A stretch of 64,000 nucleotides of DNA from Apostichopus japonicus (taxonomy: Eukaryota; Echinodermata; Holothuroidea; Aspidochirotida; Stichopodidae), in the NCBI RefSeq assembly GCF_037975245.1, contig NC_092572.1:29435989-29499988 (forward strand), read 5' to 3'. Positions within the stretch are counted from its first letter, which is position 1. Each line of letters opens with the position of its first letter. Positions 53,201 through 64,000 of the stretch are shown piece after piece. The notes under the pieces were generated by a model. That model was not told the origin of the DNA. It searched no databases and saw nothing but the letters and a program-made list of their open reading frames with translations. The translations under genes were made by a program, and so were the position numbers.

Positions 53201-56108
53201 AATGCATTGAAGATACAAAATCAAAGGTAATTAGATTCTTGTCTGACATTATATATAATTTAACAATCCAATGTGATGAGTTGATTACCATAAGCTTGTT
53301 CGTAATTATTAAGAAATATGAAGAGATCGTTGGAACATTTGTTGGAATTTCCGTGTCAGAAAATTTGTTTTAGCACCTCAACTAGTACGCTAATATTTTC
53401 GTTCAGTGGAATTGTACAAGTGAAACTTTCAGTCATTCATCCAGCGCATGTGTATACAAATTCATCTGGCACATTCGCATGCTTGTTAGCACTACTCTTT
53501 CACATTATTGTGCTACTTTCATTCAGACATTTGAAATATTAGGACCTCGATTAGAATGTAGGAGAAGCCCCATTGAACTTGCTGATATATTAACGTTTAT
53601 GTTATTTGTGGCAGCATTGGTCACTTGTTCACCTGTATTTAAATGTTCTTACATAGATCAATATATCAAAATTGGTTGTCATTTTAATTTATTTTGGTTC
53701 CTTGTTGGAAGCAACATAACCTATGCAGTCAGGCTGGCGTCTGTGGCACTTGCTTTGGTCCGTGATAACTCAGTAACGGAGTGATGAATATTTGTCATAC
53801 TTGCTATGTAGAATATTCACATTGCATTAACTCCGCAACCGTAAGAATGATTGTAGCCAAACTTGGTGTACAGTAGTGGGTTAAAAGTGGGTCCATGGAG
53901 GCCTACATCTTCGGAACCATCCGGGCCCAAAGAATTCGGTGCCCATTTTTTGCGCCAGTTGGCCCCAACTTTTATTTCCACCAGAAATGCATATCGGGAC
54001 ACATTGTTTGGGCCTGAATTTGTAAGGCTCAATATTGTTGGGACCATTTGAGTCAACATGTTTCGAGGTATTACTATGTTTCAAGGTATAATTTTTTTTT
54101 TTTTTGGGGGGGGTGCAAGAATATTCCACAACTAAATCATTGTGCCCATTGGACTCTTGTTCTGTATTTAATTTTACCATAGTCATTGGATTTGAGGAAG
54201 ACAAACGTACATGGTTTGTTTAAGAGTTATGTCAGTCTTGATATTGCATGCAACATGCAGTATACAATGAAACATGCACTTTGTAGAAAACTATCAATTT
54301 TTCTTTTCTGCAGGAAATTCCATTCTTGCAAGTAGTGACCAATACAGAATTTTCGTGCCCATTTGTCTTTAAGAAAGTTCAAGATCAAGATGGTGTCTTT
54401 TTCTTCAAAGCTACTCAGAAGGAAGCAATTGAATTGCGAGTCCCATACAAGGTTTGTAAATAGCTATGTAACCTACATTTGTCCTAATATCCATTTGAGC
54501 ATACTGTTAATTTGACCATTCACATAACTTACGTAGCTCTGGTCACCTTGAGGATTACCTGCAATAAACTTGATGTCATTCTCATGCAATTTTCCCAATA
54601 CACCAATGTTTTCATGCAATGAAAGTTTGCACTTTTGTTAACATGGAACTGTTTTAGCATTTGCCCAATATAAATAAATGTCTGATATCATACATAAGTT
54701 AATGAAAACAATATTACTCAAGTCATACCACAGTCACACATGAGTCAAACACTAAGTTACAGTAAAACCTTTAGACCTGTGTTAGTAATTTTCGAGAGAT
54801 ATAATGATCATTTCTAACCTATATATCCCCTTTGACTGTGGCGGTTAACATTTTATATTTTCAAGTATGCATCATTATTTAAATGTAATGGTTGTCCATT
54901 AATCTTTATGTACATTCTGGATGTCTAATGGTGTACTTATCTTGAAATAAAGTGTTGCATATATGCTTGTTTTCATGAACTAATTGCTGTGCTTAAAGTT
55001 AGCTAGAATGTTTGTGCGATATGCTAGATTGTGTGGGCATCTGTTTTTATCAGTGGTACCATTTTTATAAGTTGAAAGCAGTATGTCCCTTATAAGTTAG
55101 CTTTTAATAGTTAGTACTAATTCTATACGTACCAGGCTATTTACACAAGTGATTTTTTAAAGTGCATTTCATCCTGGATTTCAATATTTTGTAAATTATA
55201 CCTTTCAATTGTTTGTGACGCATTTCAACATCCTTGATTGCAGGAAGTGTTGGCAGCATCCCAATCAGGCAGTTCTGCGCAGTTGGTGGATGTCCAACCC
55301 TCAAATGAGAGACGCCTTAATGAATCTACACCTGCAGACACAGATAACTCCATGATGGTAACATTCAGTCTATTTATTATTTGAAAGTATATTCCAAAGA
55401 GAACTGTAAAGAAAATGTTGGTATGAGATGCCTTAAACCTAAGATAATATATAAGACTGTTTATACAAATTACTATTAAACTTGGTCATGCACTTTTTTC
55501 GAAAACTTTAGTAATCTTATCATAACCAACTTAACGCATATCTCATTGCAGAGACTGGCAGCACCCCACTCAGACAAGCAGACAAGATGTAATGAATCTT
55601 CAGAAGTAACAACGGCCGCTTTGTGGGTAAAGTTAGAGCAGTAACAATCTTTCTTCTACTGCAGCGTGTTTGTAACATGCATACATGATTATGTATCAGG
55701 GCAATCAGTTTGTGTAGCATTTTTTCTCATAAAATACTGAAAATACATTATACTCAGTTACAGGATTTGTCATTTCACTGGGGCTCTAAATGGGGACATG
55801 ATATATTTTGAAGTTATACTCGGTAAGCATAGCCTCCTTATAATTTGTTACAGGATTTGTCAGGAAAACTTTCAGACATTTGGCAACAAATAGGTAGAAA
55901 TCTTGGAATGGATGACGACTACCTTGGTAGACATAAGATAAAGTTTACCATTGGGCAACACGAGGAAATGGTTTATAAGATGCTGTTGAGTTGGAAACAG
56001 AGAATTGGAGAGGAAGCCACATACAGAGTACTGGGAAGGGCTTTAAAAGCAGCTGGCCGCACAGACCTGCAAGAGAAGCTGTATAAAGAAGGTGAATATT
56101 TAATGTAA
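40937..56108 (+). CDS. ZU5-UPA-Death gene, copy B (complete module)
   Basis: Gene-level entry for exons 40937-41260, 51922-52148, 53089-53226, 54314-54451, 55244-55357, 55552-55626 and 55854-56108. All splice sites are GT..AG and the joined frame is open. Order of domains: ZU5, UPA, a linker of 63 residues, Death domain. The set is typical of receptors and adaptors that pass a clustering signal to death-fold partners (UNC5, PIDD1). No transmembrane segment, signal peptide or start exon was found in this copy; the ZU5 exon begins in phase 1, so at least one upstream exon is needed. It could come from copy A or from an unseen exon between 37726 and 40936. The first intron is swollen by the 7.5-kb LINE complex. 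Confidence 0.78.
41261..42758. other. First intron of copy B, left part
   Basis: 41261-42020 is unmatched in the window; the copy A equivalent would lie before position 1. 42021-42758 matches 209-949. The CR1/L2-like LINE starts after this. Confidence 0.6.
45660..47935 (+). pseudogene. Defective L1/Tx1-like reverse transcriptase fragment
   Basis: It begins near KGKSPGPDGLPAEFY (after a frameshift) and NIVLLPKSEDPLDPNRRAI up to LQTCAV. It then jumps to IRWVSLLYKGVTSMVTVN, RGVRQVCPLSPLLYVLF and QYADDVTCIV (46024-46551). The region between LQTCAV and IRWVSLL, which should carry the first catalytic Asp (motif A), is missing. After 46551 the frame continues with stops (VTVVNRFIVPLLWYPG). The zinc-ribbon end (DVWWSVCCKSLDSRLRDLAR, CVGCKAIRTMQHLLLECPF) is at 47639-47935. 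A tandem repeat at 46846-47530 splits it. Confidence 0.78.
46846..47530. repeat. Tandem repeat of about 132-140 bp inside the L1/Tx1 fragment
   Basis: Units start GATTTGCCGACGGATCTGGA at 46889, 47027, 47159 and (as GATTTGACGACGG) 47299. The flank CAGGGGCGTAGCGAAGGGGT looks like the end of a separate inserted repeat, and GGGGGGGTGTG occurs at both borders. It splits the zinc-ribbon part of the LINE from its RT part. Confidence 0.8.
51922..52148 (+). CDS. Copy B exon: end of ZU5 and start of UPA
   Basis: 227 nt, phase 1 to 0, between TTTTACTTTTGTAG and CAG|GTGAGT. It encodes TQPKWRPKQNALYQL, IIWVESFSWETCRID, IQVYAACSQRDLPPN and CIHMELGYYIDLPGQ. It is two codons shorter than the copy A exon, the difference lying in the loop after YAACSQ. 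As in copy A, the PIDD1-type HFS self-cleavage motif reads SFS. Confidence 0.87.
53089..53226 (+). CDS. Copy B exon: middle of UPA domain
   Basis: 138 nt, phase 0 to 0, between TTTTTCTTCAAG and AAG|GTAATT. It encodes IIENNNLRVLQEKPFTFW, then REGQLPVNILLEKIWP and SWECIED. The same length and phase as 3727-3864. Confidence 0.85.
53696..54161. repeat. GGTTCC repeat family, short member in copy B intron
   Basis: It begins GGTTCCTTGTTGGAAGCAAC and ends GGACTCTTGTTCT. The inside has a GGGCCCAA/TTGGGCC-rich stretch. The same segment, without its left end, is at about 6540-7293 in the copy A intron, so it was there before the module was duplicated. Confidence 0.6.
54314..54451 (+). CDS. Copy B exon: end of UPA domain
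   Basis: 138 nt, phase 0 to 0, between TTCTTTTCTGCAG and AAG|GTTTGT. It encodes EIPFLQVVTNTEFSCPFVF, then GVFFFKATQKEAIELRVPYK. The KATQ.E.IELRVPYK ending is shared with copy A exon 8993-9130. Confidence 0.85.
55244..55357 (+). CDS. Copy B linker exon 1
   Basis: 114 nt, phase 0 to 0, between CATCCTTGATTGCAG and ATG|GTAACA. It encodes 38 residues: EVLAASQSGSSAQLVDVQP, then NERRLNESTPADTDNSMM. It is the single counterpart of the multiplied 105/120-nt exons of copy A and shows the likely starting state before expansion. Confidence 0.75.
55552..55626 (+). CDS. Copy B linker exon 2
   Basis: 75 nt, phase 0 to 0, between TATCTCATTGCAG and TGG|GTAAAG. It encodes RLAAPHSDKQTRCNESSEV, then TTAALW. 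The CNESSEV..GTAAAG end resembles CYNESTAV..GTAAAG of the copy A array, so it seems to be a shortened member of the same exon family. Confidence 0.65.
55854..56108 (+). CDS. Copy B Death-domain exon
   Basis: The exon starts at GAT after TAATTTGTTACAG, phase 0. It encodes DLSGKLSDIWQQIGRNLGM, DDDYLGRHK, QHEEMVYKMLLSWKQRIGEE, then ATYRVLGRALKAAGRTDLQE and KLYKEGEYLM before a TAA at 56106. The W..IGR.LG......L, ...Y.ML..W and L..AL...GR.DL patterns are the six-helix Death domain, about 80 residues, complete. Two ends are possible: the stop at 56108, giving a C-terminal Death domain as in UNC5 and PIDD1, or a phase-1 donor GAAG|GTGAAT at 56092, the same place as the donor in copy A, leading to another module. 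Confidence 0.88.
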   Translation, partial: DLSGKLSDIWQQIGRNLGMDDDYLGRHKIKFTIGQHEEMVYKMLLSWKQRIGEEATYRVLGRALKAAGRTDLQEKLYKEGEYLM

Positions 56109-58190
56109 TAATATAAATACTGCAAAGGACATTAGCTAATGTATAACTGATGTTCTAAATGGATGTGATAAAAAAATGTGAGATCAGTACTAATCTATCT
56201 GACATAGTTGACAGGCACAATGAATATTCAAAGAGAGTAGATGCCAACAATTACTGTAACAGCTAATGTTGGCTAAAAGGAATGTTAAAAAGAAGAACTA
56301 CATTCCACTACAGCTACTTGTTTTACTCATTTTTTTAAACAGCAAACAATCTGTGTATAATGTGCTAATTTTCTCATTTATGCCTATAAGTATTGTGAAG
56401 CTAGTTTGAATATTTCTGTTTAAATGTAAGTAATATATCATCACTGCATATTAGCGAAGACACTTGTTTAAGAGAGGAAAAATGGTTAGTTTATTGTGCA
56501 CAACAACCGTGTTATTTGAAAAAGTTCCAGCTGGTGAATAATGCTATATGAAGTCATGTAAGACAATAATATTAACATGCTCCAAAACATAACTGTGGGT
56601 AACGATATTTTATTTATGTCACCTGTATGTAGGATATTCTGTATCATTTGGATTACACAGCCATAAGACTTTTTAATAGTGTTTATATTGATAAAGAAAG
56701 CCAGTCAGCATTAAAACATCTTGTTGTCTCTTACATATAGAACACTTCATATCAATTAATTATTTGTTTTACTCATCTCATCTGTTTAAGCTGGTATCCA
56801 GAAAGAAACCTAATGAGTGGTTTAAAAAAAAGGCGTGAGGTCGCACTGAGTAAAACATTTCAATATCCAAACAATCCGTTCTGATTGTCGGACCGAAGCG
56901 ATCTCACAACTGCTCATTTAATGGAGGAAGAAATGCAATAGTGAGACAACTTGTAGTATTCTTCACAAACAATTGACAGATTCTTGTGGGAAAGAAATAT
57001 CAAGGTAAGGATATTTTAAACATTGTAACTGTCATAACCAGTCTCTGAAATATTTGAAATAGAAGCTAGTGTACCTAACTTGAACTGATGTGAGAGAAAA
57101 ATATATTTGAATTAACTATGTCAAGAAATAAGAAAAGTTAACAAAACCTCAAACTCTCATAAAGCAATGATCACAGTTTACAGATACGCATCAACATTTT
57201 TTTAAGTTATTTGTAAGTTTCACCTTTTAAACTGATATCGATAACACATCATTGATCATTTCATAGCTCTCGAGCAAGTATGACCGAATCAGAGATCCAA
57301 AATAGAACGATACCGTGATGGAGAACAGATGTCAGTTATACTTTGAGTTGTATTCCTTCCTGTTCATCAGCATATCGTATGGTATGTTATATATTCATAG
57401 TTTTGTCAGTCTTAAGTCAGTCAGAATTACCAAGTCAACAGTCAAGATTGATTGATCGTGTGTGTAGTGATGTGATTCAGTTTGAGCTGTACGAAGGTAG
57501 GGAAAACATTTGTGGGAAAACCGATATCATTTTAAAAATATATTTAAAATTGAATAAGGGTAAACAGACAGTACCTTTTGACAGATAAATAACCAAAATC
57601 TAGAAAGTAAAGAGGAGACCATGGCGTTGAAAGCTTGAGCAGATTGGGTACCCCAGATCTTGCACCAAACTCCTCAGGGAACAGCCTTCCAACCCACCAG
57701 GTGACTGCTGTCTTCCACAGAGGGGTTAAACTCAAACACACTCCAGTCACCGAGGGACCCTAAACTAGTGGACCTCCCTGGATTGTATTGAGCATCTTCT
57801 CTGTATCAGACAGTATATCATTATAAAGTCAAGAATCAGGATATAGAAACAGAATTGGTAATCTTTATCTATGTGACATACTGGTCATTTCCTGAACTAA
57901 AATCCTTTTGCAGGATAGTTTGATTAAAAGGATTGTCTGGTGGCCCAAAGAAGTTACCTTAAAAAATAGTAAATAATTTTCCAAACATGTTGTCAAAGTA
58001 ATGTTCCGTTTGACAGAGAAACGATTTTTTAATCGTTATGGATAGACATTTCAAATATGATTTGAACAGTACAATACATGACGTCAGCTCTGCCGTAGCA
58101 GATTGCGTCATAACCCACCCTCTGCACAGTACCTATACGGTAATCACAACAAAAACAGCGTTTGTATACAAATAAATTTCTTCCTTAATT
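56109..58190. other. Downstream of copy B, little recognised
   Basis: Apart from the weak candidate exon at 57318, no coding exon, repeat or RNA gene could be supported. No clear polyadenylation signal directly after the stop at 56108 was identified. Confidence 0.45.
57318..57381 (+). CDS. Possible first coding exon of a downstream gene
   Basis: An ATG opens MENRCQLYFELYSFLFISIS followed by Y and a donor-like G|GTATGT, leaving phase 1. The hydrophobic stretch LYSFLFISIS could be a signal peptide. No downstream partner exon was recognised, so this is only a candidate. Confidence 0.2.
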
Positions 58191-58194
58191 TCCG

Positions 58195-58705
58195 GTGAAA
58201 TTTCTTAAAAATTAGATATTTTTTTCAAAAACTCCTTAAGCCGCCATGTACTTGATCGTGGTTCCGTGGTCTTTGTGTAACACAAGGTAAATTTTAACAG
58301 CAGACTCTGAGTTGTTCAGGCTATACATCGCGCTATCCAGCTCCAACGCGAAAAATGTTCGCATGTAGGCTATACTCAAACGTTGACAATCGGACAGTTC
58401 TGCGAAGCCTAAGCTTCTCAGTGCTACATTCTGCACTGACAACGATTCGATCAATTTCTACAATAATTTCCGGTGAAATTTCTTATAAATTAGATATGAT
58501 TTAAAAAACTCCTTAAGCCGCCATATATGTAGTAGATCGGTGGTTTCGTGGTCTTTGTGTAATACAAGATAAGTTTTAACAGCAGGCTCTTCGTTGTTTA
58601 TACATCGCGGTTATCCAGCTCCAGCGCGAAGAATGTTCGTGTGTATAGGCTACTCTAACGTTTACAATCGGACAGTTCTGCGATGACATCGATTCCGCCA
58701 AGTTT
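58195..58705. repeat. Two-copy tandem duplication
   Basis: TTTCCGGTGAAATTTCTTA..CTCCTTAAGCCGCCAT..CATCGCG..TATCCAGCTCCA..GCGCGAA occurs at about 58190 and again at about 58468, some 275 bp each. Diverged by many substitutions and small indels. No gene recognised in it. Confidence 0.75.
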
Positions 58706-60004
58706 CATCTTTCGGTTTAACGAATACTTTACAAGTTTCCTTTTACTGTTAATTTGATCCGTGAATTTTTTTCAGCGATTTCGAAGAACAGTTAATGAAC
58801 TGTGGTTTGAGTGTGAGTGTACTATGTGTAACGCTATACAAGTACACCAACTGAGCATCGTAGTATATACGTTCGCGAGTATGTATGTTATATATATGAG
58901 GCAATCCAATGTGCTTACACGTGAGTTAATTTGCTGCGGAATTGGGAGTGCTAACTTCAAGTCGCCTGTTTTGCCTATCTGCAAGCACTACGTCAATCAC
59001 CATATTGAAGCGTTCGAACAAGCGGTACTTTTGGTGAGAAACTGGTGAATTTGAAAACCAGATTTCTACAAGAAGAAAACGTCGAATGGGGACAATTTTT
59101 ACATGGTTAGAAAGAGAAAAATAATAACTACAAGGACAATGTATCAAAATCTTTCACCAGACAATTCCTTTAATAAGTTGGAAATCCGTAATTTGAATGA
59201 TGTTGTCATACTTTCTAATTTTTCTTCAAATTTCAAATACAATGTTGGTATGGTTCAATATAATTGAATTTGGTTGCAATAGCTGTACTACATAACCAAC
59301 CTGAGATAAAAAAGGATCGTTTTCTTTGCAGCGAAGCTCTGATGATGGACCAACCGTGATTATTGTTATTATAAATTTGTAGTTTAATCTTAAAAATTAA
59401 ATGTGCTAATCTTCATTTATGTTGCACAAAGTAATAGATTTATAATTCAACATAGAATTGAATAATCACTTAATGAAAACTTACACCAAACTGACAACAA
59501 TCTTTGGAATTAATCGATTTGAAATGAATGATTTTTGTTATAAACTGGCTTCTTCTTTTCCATATACAGCTTTGAATTCGATACAATCAGGAGAGCAACA
59601 TGTCAACTTGAAGGCCAGACCATCCAACAGACCTATAACTTCTAAATTTTTGCTCCAAGGATGATTGTTAAGGGATTGAGACAGTTATGACATCATAATT
59701 GTAAGTCATGGACTCGATGATCTATCACAGTAGTTGTTGACTTAAAGCTATCTTTATACCTGCTATGAAGAGGAAGAAGCAAAATATTGTAGCAAAGGTA
59801 CAGACTTTGAATCTAAAGGAAAGGCCTTCAAGTGGCCATTTTGTCACCAATTAATTTATGCCTCAGAATTAATCCAAGGGGCACAATGTGAACTGACTGG
59901 GCTGGGGGCACCAAATTTGTGGCAATAGAGTACTTCTACTTTGAAGGAACCAGCTTCTGCTATTTTGACCAAAAGTTATTGTCAGGAAAACGCAGCTACA
60001 TAAA
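58706..60004. other. Intergenic or intronic, nothing supported
   Basis: Open frames at 58761-59048 and 59458-59664 lack domains. An acceptor-like tract TTCTTCTTTTCCATATACAG at about 59550-59569 precedes a short frame ending at 59664, but no partner exon was found. Confidence 0.4.
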
Positions 60005-60012
60005 GCTACAAT

Positions 60013-61579
60013 TAGTGTTCGACCGATAATCGGTTAGACAATCGGCATCGGGCCGATTATCAGACAATCGGTAAATAATCGGCATCGGCAAAATCCATTG
60101 CGCTACCGATTATTTGGAACCGATTATTTCGTTCCACATAAAGGATTGTATTTTCCGCGCTTTTGATACACAATAACCACAACGGGAGAAAAATTTTGAT
60201 CATTCGATTCCGGGGAAGGTGCGCTAATCTACCGTGAAGCGGTATCGTAAGTCCCTCGCGCGAGTTTGTACAAATGCTGTTCGATACACTATCCAGTTTT
60301 GGCAGTTAGCATCATGCAGTATACCCACGTAACAACATACAGTGTACCCGCGATAAGCTTAGGGGGACGACGTATTTTTTTTACTTCGCTTGTTGCATCT
60401 AACAAAACCACATGTCATCATGTTAAACGATTGATAAGAAAGATTAATTGTCTATACTAAATATAAACACCAAATCAATATACTTTTGAACCACTTTGGC
60501 CGTTTCACCATAGGTGAAAACTGGAAAGTGAAAACAATAACATTAGGCTTTGTTCATTGTTAGTTCTACGTACATTAGGCTAGTCTGGCTGAAGATGGGT
60601 TGAGCTTCAGAACTGTTTAGTTTGAAAGTGCGCCCAAGATTTTACAAATGGCATAAAATGATGAAATCAAGGCTCCAAATACTCCTAAAAATCCCTAAAC
60701 ACGTTTGGCGACAGTCCTCAGTAGTTCTACTGCGTTACAGTATTTTGTGATTAAGCAAACATTCTTACGCATATTTTTGCGAAAACCCCGAAGCAACTTT
60801 TTTTCCATGCCGCATGTACCATACGTGCTGCTAACAGTACTTCAACTCCTTACCGCAACCGACTAAAAGCAAGTCTGATTTCCAGTGAAACGCGCGACAA
60901 AGTCAATGGGACTTTAGTGTGTGATTTCTCCCACATGTAGTTAAGTCAATGGAGAAGCGCCATTGACTTACTGTGTATGATCGTTTGAAACAACGTTCGT
61001 TCGATCGGAAGTTTTACCGCGCAGATGGTAATCATTGAAAACTTGAAGCAAACGTTCGGGATTGTTTTATTTTTCATAATAAAATAAAACTGTTAGCAAA
61101 CTGCTTATCCACTAAAGAGCCTGTGAAAGAATATGTTTTAAGTAATGTGGCGTTACATTTCGATCCTGCTAGGATCGAAACGTCAGGCCAACTTACTCTT
61201 ACTTCTTAGGCTTACACATTATTTTTCATATCAGATTATATATTCCGATATCAGAACGGAATAACGAATATTTTATTTACGTGCGATATACTTTTTTTTT
61301 TTTTTACGTTGGAGTTGCAACACTGATAATGGTTTCAATATGTATGTATAACAGTGTTCTTTACTTGCTCCATTAATCGTAACTGTGAAAAGTTTAGTCG
61401 TTCATTTACATCTTTGATTGCATTGGCCTAGAAGTTGGTAATCATGCATTACACTAAATCATACATTAGGCCAGTTCCACGAAAATTTTGAAATAATCGG
61501 TAATCGGTAATCGGCCGATTGTCACAGGAATTAATCGGTAATCGGTAAAACCGATTATCATATAATCGGTCGAACACTA
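60013..61579. mobile_element. hAT-like TIR element with 8-bp target duplication
   Basis: The ends TAGTGTTCGACCGATAATCG and its inverted match (CGATTATATGA-variant, ending CGAACACTA) are flanked by an exact 8-bp repeat GCTACAAT (60005-60012 and 61580-61587), the hAT signature. Both ends carry many AATCGGTAATCGG-like sub-repeats. The sequence after the right end is tandemly repeated, and its second copy near 61758 shows the pre-insertion form (GCTACAACCTGAATAGGGGA). No transposase ORF. Confidence 0.87.
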
Positions 61580-61935
61580 GCTACAATCTGAATGGGGGAT
61601 AAAGCGATGTTAGTATGTCCACAGGGCAACTGCCCAGGCTCTCATCTGAAGGAGATATCAGGAAGATTGACATCAGACCGGTCTAAAGACCTACTCTGCC
61701 TGCAAGTATGACAAATGTAAATTATGTAATGTATGTTGTAGAAACTGGTAGCGATTAAGCTACAACCTGAATAGGGGATAAAGCGATGTTAGTTTGTCCA
61801 CAGTGCAACTGCCCAGGCTCTCATCTGAAGGAGTTATCGGGAAGTTTGACATCAGACCAGTCTAAAGACCTACTCTATCTGCAAGCTGCAAGTATGACAA
61901 ATGTAATGTATGTTGTAGAAACTGGTAGAGATCAC
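61580..61935. repeat. Two-copy tandem duplication beside the hAT-like element
   Basis: GCTACAATCTGAATGGGGGA..GCAACTGCCCAGGCTCTCAT..AGACCTACTCT..ATGTATGTTGTAGAAACTGGTAG occurs at 61580-61755 and 61756-61932. The hAT-like element entered at the GCTACAAT of the first copy. Confidence 0.8.
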
Positions 61936-64000
61936 TGACTTCATTAACATCACCGGAAAATCACCAGCATTTGTAGCAAATATATACTGCAGTACTACTG
62001 AATATACAACAAAGATTATGTTACAGTTACAATGACTAAATAGGGGAGAAGAAGGAGGAGGAGGACTTTAAAACAGTATAATTACCACAATAGCAATCAG
62101 TTCATCAAAGGAGATGATGAAGGCGTGTTGGTTATACGACAAGAAGACTGAGAATCTGGTTTATGTCATATACACATGCGATCAACTATGAGTTTTATAA
62201 CACATCATTTGTCCATGATAGAATTGCTCGGTTAAATCGGTTTTTACGTATAATTCAAACAGACAATCCTTTGAGGTTATGGTATCGTAATTTAAAAACT
62301 AAATAATATTTTGCTATATGAATGACTGATTTTCAATCCATGTATTCTATTTTTATGGCTAAATTTAATAAACAACCTCAGAGAGGTCATCATATCCTGA
62401 AGTAGAAGGAAAACCCTGATGGTCTTATGAGGATTAACGAGGTGGTTGATTAATTATCAATGCCTCCAAAAGTTTTATGAATTTTCTTAAAACCTCAGCA
62501 AGGCTAAAACCATTACGATTACTGAGTTATTACATTCTTTTATCAAATCTTCAAAGTATTAAATATTAATGGAAGGCAGTTCTGTTAAGCTAGGTAGGTA
62601 TTCATATGTTTTATTGGGGTATGAACAGAGCCCTCTTTGGCTCACATTACTGTGTTTGCCACGTGGGAATCCAGTTAACAGATCTAGACCATTCTGAATT
62701 AGCTTTCCCATTTTGAAAAACCATTCAAGATGGTAACCTATGGATTGCTGGTGGATGAATCTTCTTCTTTTCATGTCATTAGCCAGCCAAGTTTCAAACC
62801 TATACCTTTCCAGATACTACCAACTGTCATTCGCTCAAATGTCACTGTTTTTGGATGACATATTAAATGTCACCAACAATACAAAACTGATCCGTTAACA
62901 AAAACGGGACAGGTTAAAACAAATAGATTAGTTGGAGCTGCTATAGTTGCATCGACTTTTAGACAATGCTGTTTCAGACCTTCTAATTAATCAGAATGAT
63001 TGACTTGGTCTTTTAAGTTTGTCATCATTTCAGGAAAGTACAAAGCATCTTAAGTTATTAAATGGCTGAACATTACAAATGGCTTTGACCACAGTGTTTT
63101 TTCATGATGTGTCACATTTAGACTTCTGGACAGTTTGATATATCTCATAACAGATTCTGTGAAGTCTTGCTCTATGTAATGATGCAGATGTCACATGTAT
63201 ATTTGACCTTGTAGCTATGGTAATGTTCAATGCAGATCTGTTTGATCAAGTCACCAGATTTTTCACTAGGTGAGAAGATAGTATATATCATATAAAGACT
63301 GTGTAGGGTGTCAATGGTTACTTACAGATTCTGTGAAGCCTTGCTATATGTAATGATGCAGATGTCACATGTAGGAGGGTTTGGGGTTGGGTGAAAGAAA
63401 GATGTGTCAAGGATTCTTTTTTATTTATTTATCATGTATAGTGACTGAAAATATGCTGCATAATTAGGTCAAGGGTTAAAAGATGAGTATATTTTTGTAA
63501 GCTTTTTTCCTGTGAAAAAGAGAAATATTGTAAAATTTAAATTAATGTATTTTGAATTTTTATTTTCTTACCCTTATTCCATCTAAGATGCAAGGTATTA
63601 TATTATGTCAAGAGACTTCATGTTGGTGATTGTTAATGATTGTGGTTTAAAGGAAAAGGACAATTAACCAATATAACAAGGTTAATATCTAGATATGCTC
63701 TAAGTTTGCGTTGTGCAAGATCACAGGATTAATGCATTGTGAATTTAAAAGAAGAAAAAATGATCTTAAGAATAAAAGAAGAGGTTGTGTTGACATCAAA
63801 GGTACTGTACAGTACTTCTCATACTATACTGTAATTTGATTGAAGTTAAAAGATTTTTTAGGGGGGGGGGGTGTAGGGCCCTCCATAACATGAAATTAGT
63901 ACATATTTTGTATAGTGTTACCACAATAATATGAATTCAATTTACAGCAAACTAACATGAGGTTAAGCACACACCTTATAAAGTATGACTCCACATCTCA
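61936..64000. other. Window end, nothing supported apart from a short repeat pair
   Basis: AT-rich sequence. Apart from the 50-bp direct repeats at 63151 and 63325 no structure was recognised. Confidence 0.45.
63151..63374. repeat. 50-bp direct repeat pair
   Basis: CAGATTCTGTGAAGTCTTGC..TATGTAATGATGCAGATGTCACATGTA occurs at 63151-63199 and 63325-63374. Nothing else recognised around it. Confidence 0.7.

Noticed and set aside
58761-59048. 95-codon open frame after the 58195-58705 repeat
   Set aside because: No domain, no splice partner, opposite-strand frames of similar length, and a low-complexity AT-rich setting.
59570-59664. Possible terminal exon after TTCTTTTCCATATACAG
   Set aside because: The acceptor is good, but no upstream exon with a fitting phase was found and the 31-residue peptide has no recognisable feature.

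Overview
This is a metazoan nuclear genomic window: AT-rich, intron-dominated, with GT..AG exons, several LINE remnants and many terminal-inverted-repeat (TIR) transposons. The ZU5-UPA-Death architecture and the repeat content suggest a marine invertebrate, possibly an echinoderm or another non-vertebrate deuterostome; the taxonomic guess is weak. No bacterial-style operons, RNA genes or CRISPR arrays were seen.

The biological core is two tandem, same-strand copies of a ZU5-UPA-Death module, an architecture known from UNC5- and PIDD1-type signalling proteins. Copy A runs from 2769 to 37725 and its first ZU5 exon lies before the window. Copy B runs from 40937 to 56108 and has a complete module. 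Their exons match one to one in the ZU5/UPA part, with the same lengths and phases. They differ in the linker between UPA and the Death domain. Copy B has two short linker exons (63 codons). Copy A has 16 candidate linker exons spread over about 23 kb, all phase-compatible, adding roughly 487 codons if all are used. The extra exons come from nested duplication: 105-nt exons on 347-bp tandem units, inside a block of about 5.1-5.5 kb that is itself duplicated (12012-17469 and 17480-22593), with further partial copies at 24200-31000. The Death exon of copy A is broken by a 656-bp LINE fragment flanked by TATG repeats. Each Death exon ends on a possible phase-1 donor and the ZU5 exon starts in phase 1, so copies A and B could also be two modules of one long transcript.

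The introns carry many transposable elements, and comparing the duplicates gives filled and empty sites. These include a GATATC-rich fold-back element (4106-6269) with a nested hAT-like element (4329-5058), two TTAA-flanked elements (7347-8887 and 24245-25464), and a CR1/L2-like LINE on the minus strand (about 42759-50274). That LINE is split by a 4.45-kb element with 1-kb inverted arms (44633-49087), which itself holds a defective L1/Tx1-like LINE fragment. A further hAT-like element lies at 60013-61579. Families of tandem and dispersed repeats carry perfect AGGTCA direct repeats (DR1 and DR4 spacing).

Downstream of 56108 only a weak candidate exon, local duplications and the last hAT-like element were found.
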